Below, in pieces: positions 60,401 through 64,000 of a stretch of DNA of 64,000 nucleotides (its first letter is position 1; each line of letters opens with the position of its first letter). The position numbers and the translations under genes were made by a program. The DNA comes from Ischnura elegans (taxonomy: Eukaryota > Arthropoda > Insecta > Odonata > Coenagrionidae). The notes beneath the pieces were generated by a model. It saw only the letters and a program-made list of their open reading frames with translations. It made no database searches and had not been told where the DNA came from. Where the stretch lies: the NCBI RefSeq assembly GCF_921293095.1, contig NC_060252.1, positions 4,774,001 to 4,838,000 on the forward strand, written 5' to 3'.

Positions 60401-62413
60401 CAATTGCATTCGGATTATGTACAGCTTACGATGCACTATTTAAATATGATTTTTATTTACAATGGCCCATTATGTAGGCGGTTTGAGGTTCTTTTCAGCG
60501 GTACCTCAGATAAATATTTTATTTTACCCTTTTCAATGGCTTATCTGAATAGAGCTCGACTTCTCTAAAATATATCAGCCGGCAACATTACATTCGAATG
60601 AAATTGCCAACAAAAAGAAAGGGAATCGCTTTAATATTACTGGCGAATGAAACTTGTTGGAATGGGTGTTTGAGATTGCGGGGGAGTTGGCTGATGAAAG
60701 ATAAGCACTGCACTTCCCATGAGACACAAGCACAATTGCCAAGTAATGATTCGTGAACATGCTGCAAGCCATTCGAATTTACATTTATGAAAATTTTGAG
60801 CCATGCATAAAATATTGTGAAAAATTTTTCAAAGTTAGGTTTCGGAACTTTAACTACAAATAAATTAGAGCGGAGAGTAAAAAATGCATTTTGACTGCTT
60901 AACAAATCACTGCAGAGAATTAGATTTTTGGACTATAATTAAAATTCCGCGCTACATTTTTCGTAAATTAAAATTGAAATTACAGATTTGCATGCATATG
61001 GTCATGCCGATGCTGTTATTAAAAGCAGGCGAGAAACGTTGACAAATCCAGGAATATATCTTTTTGACACAAAACTTAAAATTTGGTAGGCACAACTTAC
61101 TTCTCACAAAATAGATGAGATTTAGGTTTGTCATTCGATCAAATTTTCAGTCAATTCACGATACAATCCTGCAGTTGAAGTTAAATCACGCTAGTAGTGT
61201 TTGCACCAAAATATAGAAAAAGGTTTAGTTTAAAAATATATAACAACTCAATTCCCACAATTCCATTTACCCCTTATTTGGTTTTTTAATCTTGATTTTG
61301 GTTAATTTTACGTTGGGGTAACCGTTTTTGATAGTAAGCGTGAGAAGTATTTGTTAAGAATCGGGAAGTCGCGAGCGTAATTCTCGATTCAAATCTCTCC
61401 CTCCATGAAATTGCTATTGTGATAAATTATTCAAATTTAGGTTCCAAAACTTAAACTACAAATAAATTGGAGCGTAAAAAACGTATTTTTGAATGCTTCG
61501 CGAATTACTAAAAAACATAAAGCAAATGATAGCCGTGTTCAAATGTGATAGTTAATTACAATGGATACCACTTACTGCATCTGAACCGAATTATTAATAA
61601 AGAATATATCCTCAATGAAAATAATAATTTCCATCTCGCTAGATGTGCTGCTACTCATAACTCACCCTGGGCATTTTCCATTTGCTTTCGGAGAGAATGT
61701 GCTCTTGCAGCCACGGGAATGGCATATTTCCAGTTTATAGAAGATTTGGAATTTCCGCATGATACGATTCCCAATTTTTTCTGACTCCTAATACTTGAAG
61801 AAGTGCAGCCTCTCCGAATAAATACTCCATTTGAGTTGAAAAATAGGAGAGTTCCATTATTTCAATTGGAATCGGTAATTGGGGATTTTCTGCAGAGGTT
61901 CCGAAACAAAAGAAGGGAATCCAGCGGCTCCGATTTCGAAGTATCCTTGGCCTATTTTTTATTGAACTCAATACGGTATCCCCTCTGTGAGAAATCTAGA
62001 AATTGTGCGTGTCGCCTGAGATCTTGGGGGTTACGTACGTACTTACATCGAGCATTTCGTTCCACTTTAAGTGCCATGGGAAACTTTGACATTATATCCT
62101 ACGCTCTTGCATTTTGGATAGCACTTGGAAGTTGGCTCGAAAGGGGCGCTTCAAATACAGTCGCGGAGAGCGGCATATTTCCTCACCTCATGGAGTAGAG
62201 TATGTCCCCGTCTTGTCCGATGCGCAGCAGTTTGTTGGGCACTGTGATGGTGTGCACGTAGGAGTTCTTTCCGTTGTGGAAGTAGGTGTCGGGTCGCCAA
62301 ATCCGCTCCAGCATTTTGATGCTCAGACTGAGGCTCTTGATGTGCCCGGCGCCGGAGAAGCTCAGCCTCGAGTCCCTCCAGTATTGGCGAAAGTAGCAGT
62401 CCATTGAGTAATC
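20948..62413 (-). CDS. Grd: GABA receptor subunit GRD-like (glycine-like receptor of Drosophila type), eight exons, N-terminus outside window
   Basis: Cys-loop ligand-gated channel subunit. Exons at 62187-62413, 60306-60388, 59570-59704, 57275-57427, 54619-54779, 25511-25789, 23217-23450 and 20948-21445 join in phase with GT/AG borders to 589 residues plus stop. Numbering from the first visible residue: loop D (YFRQYW, about 7-12), the Cys-loop between Cys83 and Cys97 with 13 residues between, M1 about 165-187, M2 about 197-217, M3 about 229-249, and M4 about 552-573. The ligand-binding part is alpha-like. M2 begins T-A-D-R-V-G-L-G, lacking the Pro-Ala-Arg of RDL. FTK followed by [14 protein letters not shown] after M3 is what I recall of GRD orthologues, hence the name; the 8916 type is the alternative. 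In Drosophila, GRD with LCCH3 forms a GABA-gated cation channel (published work). The signal peptide and first exons lie right of 64000. Confidence 0.75.
21750..22310 (+). mobile_element. Decayed LINE RT C-terminal fragment (family 2)
   Basis: Plus-strand frames give [14 protein letters not shown], then [17 protein letters not shown]. These are the post-RT strand and the conserved GxETW block of APE-type LINE ORFs. Stops and frameshifts interrupt it throughout. A poly-G run (22166-22180) lies inside. Confidence 0.6.
22629..22787 (-). mobile_element. Small element with hammerhead core, inserted in LINE with 9-bp target duplication
   Basis: It splits the LINE reverse transcriptase. The 9-mer TTTCTTTTA occurs at 22620-22628 and again at 22788-22796. 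Removing the element plus one copy restores a continuous reading ([11 protein letters not shown]), so its borders are well supported. It contains a 28-base inverted repeat (about 22628-22655 and 22721-22747) flanking the hammerhead core. It has no coding capacity. Confidence 0.75.
22675..22715 (-). ncRNA. Hammerhead-ribozyme-like core (type I topology)
   Basis: Read on the minus strand: TCAC (22715-22712), CTGATGA (22711-22705), a stem II hairpin with ACGT, loop CTA and ACGT (22702-22692), GAAA (22690-22687), the self-complementary ACCATGGT as a minimal stem III (22687-22680), then C (22679) and GTGA (22678-22675). All conserved core positions (C3 U4 G5 A6 N7 G8 A9, G12 A13 A14, A15.1-U16.1, C17) are present, and TCAC pairs with GTGA to close stem I. 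Weak points are a bulged U at the base of stem II and a 4-bp stem I. Such short stem III cores are known from Penelope-like elements and animal retrozymes. Confidence 0.6.
23217..23450 (-). CDS. Grd: GRD-like exon: Pro/Ala/Ser-rich part of M3-M4 loop
   Basis: The acceptor is CCTCTCAG before CCGGGT and the donor is AAGGAG followed by GTACTA; 234 bp, phase 0/0. GC content is far above the flanks. It encodes a low-complexity loop ([42 protein letters not shown]) with no conserved domain. The assignment rests on splice sites, phase and composition, and it could be an optional cassette. Confidence 0.7.
24030..25210 (-). mobile_element. Decayed LINE RT copy (family 1)
   Basis: Minus-strand frames give, in order: [13 protein letters not shown] (fingers), [23 protein letters not shown] (VRQGC block), [30 protein letters not shown] and [25 protein letters not shown]. 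The series ends with [16 protein letters not shown] and [19 protein letters not shown]. It is the same family as 4230-5345 with many stops and frameshifts. Confidence 0.75.
25223..25443. mobile_element. piggyBac-like MITE flanked by TTAA
   Basis: The termini are CCCTTTATAACCCAG (25223-25237) and the near-complement CTGGGTTACAAAGGG (25429-25443), with similarity extending to about 27 bases. The element is flanked by TTAA on both sides (25219-25222 and 25444-25447), the target duplication of piggyBac transposons. It is 221 bp, has no ORF, and carries an inner hairpin GTTGCTTTCAAGCAAC. Confidence 0.75.
25511..25789 (-). CDS. Grd: GRD-like exon: first part of M3-M4 loop with poly-Gln
   Basis: The acceptor is GCGTGCAG before GTGGGC. 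The chosen donor is TACAAC followed by GTAATC (the 3' border is less certain than the 5' border); 279 bp, phase 0/0. It encodes [20 protein letters not shown], a Gly/Val-rich part, a run of about ten glutamines (CAG/CAA repeat), a [13 protein letters not shown] basic stretch and LICPIYN. A piggyBac-like MITE ends 64 bases beyond the donor. Confidence 0.82.
25981..26126. repeat. 146-bp fold-back element with GAAACCATGGTC arms
   Basis: Near-perfect palindrome. The left arm (25981-26048) and right arm (26065-26126) match apart from one 5-base and one 1-base indel and few changes; the loop is 16 bases (26049-26064). Each arm carries GAAACCATGGTCGG, the 3' half of the hammerhead core seen at 22675-22715. 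It is flanked by TTAACCCTTTAT-like sequence at 25931 and 26126. Confidence 0.8.
26190..26245 (-). repeat. Possible decayed hammerhead-like core
   Basis: On the minus strand, CTGATAATGA (26240-26231) is followed by a GACGC, TGTA, GCCTC hairpin and GGTACTGGG where GAAACC would be expected. The layout resembles the core at 22675-22715, but two core blocks are mutated. Low support. Confidence 0.25.
28446..30982. repeat. Diverged inverted arms about 2.5 kb apart
   Basis: AATAGGGAAGTGCACTA near 28453 is exactly inverted near 30974. Further in, at similar distance (172 to 185 bases), both arms have GTGACGTCACAAGGCAGTA (28640 region and inverted at 30802). Between these anchors similarity is weak. 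Either a large element with long terminal repeats or two inverted members of one dispersed family; no transposase is recognised inside. Confidence 0.45.
29400..29485 (+). mobile_element. tRNA-derived SINE head
   Basis: GGGGTAGTGGTAGC (A-box-like) is followed about 45 bases later by GTGGTTCAAGATTGC (B-box-like), the spacing of a Pol III internal promoter. The flanks do not form an acceptor stem, so it is a SINE remnant rather than a tRNA gene. Confidence 0.45.
31015..31665 (+). repeat. Dispersed 0.65 kb repeat, copy B
   Basis: Inverted counterpart of 3530-4185, lying in the large intron of the GRD-like gene. Both copies keep a short open stretch reading [13 protein letters not shown](I/M)PFVFF near one end. 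That could be a remnant of coding sequence, or only nucleotide conservation. Its left edge lies just right of the inverted motif at 30960-30982. Confidence 0.7.
32090..32376 (+). pseudogene. Fragment of an unrecognised multi-exon gene (possibly SWIM/YqaJ-type repeat gene), broken
   Basis: A short open piece begins ATGAAGCAGTCG (32091) and meets a good donor (GTAAGT at about 32107). After an acceptor (TTCGTAG near 32212) an open stretch encodes [16 protein letters not shown], then [16 protein letters not shown], and ends at a strong donor GTAAGTTTTTC (from about 32371). A start ATGGAAGACGATCTC at 32240 runs into a stop 11 codons later, so a frameshift separates it from the conserved part. The [10 protein letters not shown] stretch resembles the start of repetitive arthropod genes with a SWIM zinc finger and YqaJ nuclease, but I recall this only loosely. 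Confidence 0.25.
33668..34476 (+). other. Two weak open frames, no function recognised
   Basis: 33668-33958 ends in [20 protein letters not shown]; one frame over it continues [14 protein letters not shown] up to a possible donor GTAACC at about 34011. 34177-34476 is open for 99 codons ([19 protein letters not shown] and onward). Both lie 1.3 to 2 kb downstream of the fragment at 32090 on the same strand and may be its later exons, but no domain is recognisable. Confidence 0.15.
37708..40792 (-). mobile_element. Nearly full-length APE/RT non-LTR retrotransposon with 11-bp target duplication
   Basis: TTTGAGTGAGT flanks both ends (37697-37707 and 40793-40803). A single frame runs from ATG at 40510 to a stop at 37760 (917 codons), broken only by TAA at 40385-40387 and TAA at 38177-38179. 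It encodes an apurinic-type endonuclease ([10 protein letters not shown] at the start, [20 protein letters not shown]), a reverse transcriptase ([45 protein letters not shown]) and a C-terminal domain ([24 protein letters not shown]). The 3' end is a (GAA)n-type tail near 37710-37722. A conserved structured leader (40511-40792) precedes the ORF. I do not assign the clade firmly. Confidence 0.9.
37760..40510 (-). pseudogene. LINE ORF: endonuclease-reverse transcriptase with two nonsense codons
   Basis: One frame throughout with no frameshift. The first TAA (40385-40387) stands in VIT-stop-TK where related elements have Glu in the conserved ETK motif, a metal-binding residue of the endonuclease. 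The second TAA (38177-38179) follows CDITYDE and removes the C-terminal domain. The intervening open part is 725 residues from an internal ATG at 40354. The element is inactive as it stands but young. Confidence 0.85.
40740..40803. repeat. Hairpin at the 5' end of the LINE
   Basis: CACTCAAACCTCTCC (40749-40763) is exactly inverted as GGAGAGGTTTGAGTG (40786-40800), with an inner ACCAC/GTGGT extension and loop GATAAG. The outer right arm includes eight bases of the target duplication. The leader sequence GGGCTACCACCTTATCGTGG on the minus strand resembles a conserved 5' leader of arthropod LINEs as I remember it. Confidence 0.75.
45030..45115 (-). mobile_element. Fragment of the SINE family found at 48973-49274
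   Basis: The minus strand reads GGGATCGGTAGGTGTGGTGG, then CTTTATTGTTGGCTTCCCA. This aligns with the head of the 48973-49274 SINE (GGGATCGGGTTAGTGTGGTGG, CTTGATTGTTGGATTCCCA). The B-box and body are missing. The adjacent TTTTTCCGATTTCCGCCCAC also occurs in diverged form near 27240. Confidence 0.5.
48470..48780 (-). mobile_element. Decayed LINE C-terminal fragment (family 1)
   Basis: The minus strand reads [21 protein letters not shown], a [21 protein letters not shown] stretch (compare DGLMKTIVEGQVEGKNGKGRP in the 4947-5327 copy) and a decayed remainder with stops. Only the last quarter of the ORF is present. Confidence 0.65.
48973..49274 (-). mobile_element. tRNA-derived SINE with 11-bp target duplication
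   Basis: CGCGAGACAAC occurs at 48962-48972 and at 49275-49285, bounding a 302-bp element. On the minus strand it starts GGGATCGGGTTAGTGTGGTGG (A-box TTAGTGTGGTGG), and GGGTTCAAATTCC (B-box) follows at the usual Pol III spacing. The body contains CCGTCCGTCGGATGGGACG and ends at CAAATACCATACA. No ORF. Confidence 0.85.
49480..51152 (+). mobile_element. Young 5'-truncated CR1/L2/Jockey-like LINE (family 3)
   Basis: The reverse transcriptase is open without any interruption from about 49483 to the stop at 50926-50928. It has [13 protein letters not shown] at the start, then [44 protein letters not shown] (motif A), [18 protein letters not shown] and [10 protein letters not shown] (catalytic FADD). 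The C-terminal part [15 protein letters not shown] and a 3' UTR follow, ending in (GTAGAT)n at 51134-51152. TTGTTGT at 49473-49479 and 51153-51159 may be a 7-bp target duplication. The endonuclease half is missing, so it is a dead-on-arrival copy. Confidence 0.88.
51540..51655 (+). repeat. Direct repeat, copy 1 (partner at 53285-53400)
   Basis: It shares with 53285-53400, in order: AGGACGAGTCCCTCGC or AGGTCCTTGCC, AATGACTCAA(G/C)GAGGATGCTCTCAA, TTTTAACCCAA, AATTATGAATGCC and TTAGC(T/A)(C/T)GTAAATG. The copies lie on either side of the Harbinger-like element. No known family. Confidence 0.6.
51655..51748 (-). mobile_element. Possible tRNA-derived SINE remnant
   Basis: The minus strand reads GTCCGTGGCCTAGTGGTCTCC (A-box-like TGGCCTAGTGGTC). 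A weak B-box-like CGTTCCTGATTCGG follows near 51670. It directly abuts the Harbinger-like element. No cloverleaf. Confidence 0.3.
51752..52732. mobile_element. Non-autonomous PIF/Harbinger-like DNA transposon
   Basis: 981 bp with perfect 23-bp terminal inverted repeats beginning GGGCCGTATTCTTAGTCGAC. TAA lies on both sides (51749-51751 and 52733-52735), the 3-bp TWA-type target duplication of PIF/Harbinger elements. Short TGTAGGG/CCCTACA motifs are repeated inside near both ends. No transposase ORF. Confidence 0.85.
53285..53400 (+). repeat. Direct repeat, copy 2 (partner at 51540-51655)
   Basis: Same order of blocks as 51540-51655. In the same neighbourhood CATCAACACAGCC is also duplicated at about 53098 and 53463, followed each time by a related CAATCATTA-type stretch. 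This part of the intron seems to contain several short local duplications. Confidence 0.55.
54619..54779 (-). CDS. Grd: GRD-like exon: M2 and M3
   Basis: The acceptor is GTTGCAG and the donor is ACCAAG followed by GTAGAG; 161 bp, ends in phase 0. It encodes [12 protein letters not shown] (M2 with Thr6' and Leu9'), the M2-M3 loop [16 protein letters not shown], and M3 ending [10 protein letters not shown]. It is followed by the longest intron in the window (28.8 kb). Confidence 0.92.
54860..54960 (-). mobile_element. tRNA-derived SINE remnant next to the M2-M3 exon
   Basis: The minus strand reads GATAGCTGAGTGGGTTGAGAG (A-box-like) followed by CCTGGTTGAAGCATTTCGG (B-box-like) at a plausible spacing. 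It lies 80 bases upstream of the exon acceptor. No cloverleaf. Confidence 0.4.
55990..56365 (+). mobile_element. LINE 3'-end fragment (family 3 relative)
   Basis: The open stretch [18 protein letters not shown] up to a stop at 56239-56241 resembles the end of the RT ORF at 50780-50928. The 3' UTR AACCCCCGCCACACACC, then ATTGAGGTGGATTACGG, resembles TGCCAAACACCCTAGAGGTGG of that copy. It ends in an AT microsatellite. Diverged. Confidence 0.4.
56699..57136. repeat. Fold-back element with long imperfect arms
   Basis: The left arm (56699-56766) and right arm (57072-57136) are inverted copies. They share ATAAATACAAA, AGATGATGAAAC or AGAAGATGAAAC, AAGAGATAGG, CACAAA and GGTGGTG or GGCGTGGTG. The 300-base interior has no ORF. 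Confidence 0.6.
57275..57427 (-). CDS. Grd: GRD-like exon: pre-M1 strand, M1 and start of M2
   Basis: The acceptor is TCCGCAG and the donor is CTCG followed by GTCAGT; 153 bp. The donor choice matters: a second GT four bases further (CAGTAA) would put the next exon out of frame, whereas GTCAGT gives Gly-Ile-Thr-Thr. It encodes [18 protein letters not shown]1 with the conserved YVPC and SWVSFW, then the M1-M2 linker [11 protein letters not shown] with Asp at -1' and Gly at 2'. Confidence 0.92.
57428..59569. other. GRD-like intron, no recognisable content
   Basis: 2.1 kb of AT-rich sequence between the M1 exon and the loop B/C exon. I see no exon or repeat family; CGACCATTACAA is repeated twice near 58260-58290. 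Confidence 0.5.
59570..59704 (-). CDS. Grd: GRD-like exon: loops B/F and C region
   Basis: The acceptor is TTTCAG before ACGCC and the donor is GGAAG followed by GTAACT; 135 bp. It encodes [18 protein letters not shown], then [19 protein letters not shown] and SLVRREG. It follows the Cys-loop directly and leads into the strand before M1. Confidence 0.88.
59705..60305. other. GRD-like intron, no recognisable content
   Basis: 601 bp between the loop B/C exon and the Cys-loop exon. It is AT-rich, with good splice borders at both ends and nothing else seen. Confidence 0.6.
60306..60388 (-). CDS. Grd: GRD-like exon: Cys-loop (83 bp)
   Basis: Short exon found by searching between its neighbours. 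The acceptor is GAAACAG and the donor is AAGCT followed by GTGAGT. It supplies [15 protein letters not shown] and [12 protein letters not shown], with both Cys-loop cysteines separated by 13 residues and the invariant Phe-Pro-x-Asp core. Its phases (completes Arg with G, leaves T for Tyr) fit both neighbours exactly. Confidence 0.92.
60389..62186. other. GRD-like intron, no recognisable content
   Basis: 1.8 kb, AT-rich. A short block is duplicated: GGTTTCGGAACTTTAACTAC followed by AAATAAATTAGAGCG near 60838, and GGTTCCAAAACTTAAACTAC followed by AAATAAATTGGAGCG near 61440. Otherwise nothing. Confidence 0.5.
62187..62413 (-). CDS. Grd: GRD-like exon: ligand-binding domain, loops D and A
   Basis: The acceptor is GTTCGCAG before GATTACTC and the donor is ATGAG followed by GTGAGG; 227 bp, phase 0 in and 2 out. 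It encodes [19 protein letters not shown] (beta strand with loop D, an aromatic Tyr at the site of the alpha-subunit Phe), then the conserved [18 protein letters not shown] (loop A region) and [11 protein letters not shown]. This block is conserved across GABA receptor alpha-like subunits. Confidence 0.9.
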
Positions 62414-64000
62414 CTGCGAACATGCAATGCAAAGGCTCACTTCATTTCTCCATCAGATGATCTGACTACTTCACAACCACTCATTAAACCCCTATGTTAA
62501 TTATCTGGGCCATAATGTCCATGTTTCAATAATATTACAAGATTTCCTGGGAAACTGATACCAAAATTGTCATTAGGCTCCGTGTTTCTGTATTGTTACT
62601 GCTGACCTTTCGGCCAAGGTTGGCTTCACGTCAAATACGTGTCTTCGAATTTCCATCTTATTGGTTGTTACATACAGCTGTAGGCTCTCAAAGACTCGTT
62701 CCTGCCCAAAAAAAGAGTAGCCAAGCAAAACTTACCGTGATAACCACCCAAAATAAGACTTAACTCACGAAAATATAAACGTATATGTAGAATTGAACAG
62801 CAAAATTACTTGGGGAATTAGTGTCTCAAAATAAATGATGGCTATGTATACCCAACTTCCAAGTTTACAAAATCAGATATAAAGTTAAACACGGTAATGG
62901 AAAACAGTTAAACACGGTATTGTAATGGAAATCGTATGGCATTACCCACAGCTATCTTAACATGTTCCACTCAAATGATGAAGGGAAATGACAATCTGCG
63001 GTAGTTATTATAATTAGCGAAAATTTTCATTTAATACTAATGACTTCAAAACTTAGATAATTGTGTCATCAATATTAAGGTTTGTGCTGATATTACCACC
63101 CAACCACATTGCTTAGTGATAATAATGAAAAAAGAAAACATGATGAGGAAAATTTCATTTAGAACTGAAATAAATAGAATTTACGGATTATCACACACTT
63201 GCTTAAATCCTATTGGTCGCTAGTTTCACTCCACGTCCTGCCCAAAATATTTAATCAATTTACTACTTCTATTAATTTAAGAAGTAATTCATGCGTCCCA
63301 AAATTTCAATTTGAACCGTCCAACTTAACGGAAATAATTCAGAAAAAGACTTAAATTCTCTAATGATATTGACATTCAAAGACTATTATCCTAAAGCAAT
63401 GGATTAATATTTCAAATTAAAAAAAAAGCGCGTTCGTCCCTTCCATTCGCGCCAATAAATGCGATGAATGAAAATTAAAATGACACAATCATCAAATAGA
63501 AATTTATGCCTTATCCTTCAGTATACCAGTGTAATTTTCTAAATGACTACCGTGAGATTAGGGCAAAATATACAATCATGGAAATTACCGCGGATAATTT
63601 GTACATTGTAGGTAGTTTTTAAATTGTACGAAATACTTTGAATGAATAATTAATTGGTTTTTTATGTGCTTTAAATAGTTACAGTCATTGAAAATGCTGA
63701 AGAGTAACATAAGATTTAAACTCTTATTTCTCCAGGAGAGGGAATACTCCGCAATAAACAGAGGTTTCTGCAAAAATGTAGCCAATGCCGAACGAATAAG
63801 TTTTGAAAAAATGTACGCATTGAGCACATATGTTTCACACACACTAGATATTATTCCTTTCACGTATGTACTAACTGATATTTTAAAACCTACTGATTGA
63901 TGAAGACAGAGGCAACATAAAATTTTGACGTGGTTTGTTTCCCGGGCGTCAATTGAAACGCACATACCTTGTAATACATAGGTCACACTTATGCAACACT
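62414..64000. other. GRD-like intron, 5' side, to the window edge
   Basis: No further receptor exon is supported. A good donor-like AAGGTATGTG occurs on the minus strand near 63966, but the phase-0 frame leading into it contains a stop and no receptor motif. The missing 5' exons should lie beyond 64000. Confidence 0.5.

Noticed and set aside
63585..63986. Possible upstream GRD-like exon ending at a donor-like AAGGTATGTG
   Set aside because: The frame that would join the next exon in phase 0 has a stop within a few codons of the donor, and no receptor motif is present.
1..64000. CRISPR arrays, operons, ribosome-binding sites
   Set aside because: The window is eukaryotic nuclear DNA and shows no regularly spaced repeat-spacer pattern.

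Overview
The window looks like a piece of an insect (arthropod) chromosome. It is AT-rich, with small exons separated by introns of up to about 29 kb and many decayed transposable elements. The recognisable host genes are two insect-type Cys-loop GABA receptor subunits. I cannot name the species; multiple non-LTR retrotransposon, SINE and fold-back families suggest a large, repeat-rich insect genome.

Left part (1-9365, plus strand): the last two coding exons of one GABA receptor subunit. They carry the end of M3 with the intracellular loop (1647-2064) and the loop end, M4 and C-terminus (8941-9365). By elimination it is best matched to the insect 8916-type subunit; earlier exons lie left of the window. 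Its last intron holds a 0.65 kb dispersed repeat and a decayed LINE copy.

Right part (20948-62413, minus strand): eight exons of a second subunit, best matched to GRD. They run from the first part of the ligand-binding domain through the Cys-loop, M1-M4 and stop codon. The exons join in phase into a 589-residue partial product without a stop, and the N-terminal exons lie right of the window. The two genes are convergent (tail to tail) across an 11.6 kb gap. The GRD-like pore mouth reads Ala-Asp-Arg where anion channels have Pro-Ala-Arg, which fits a cation-conducting GABA receptor.

The GRD-like introns, mainly the 28.8 kb one (25790-54618), hold the mobile elements. These include a nearly full-length APE/RT LINE with an 11-bp target duplication (37708-40792), a young 5'-truncated LINE (about 49480-51152), a PIF/Harbinger-like element (51752-52732), a piggyBac-like MITE (25223-25443), a tRNA-derived SINE with an 11-bp target duplication (48973-49274), and fold-back elements.

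The most notable non-coding feature is a short element (22629-22787) inserted in a LINE with a 9-bp target duplication. On the minus strand it carries every conserved core base of a type I hammerhead ribozyme. Related core fragments recur in or beside fold-back elements at 16478-16638, 17769-17880 and 25981-26126, and a decayed core lies just right of the last. This suggests a family of small ribozyme-bearing elements active in this genome. No CRISPR array, genuine tRNA or rRNA gene was seen.
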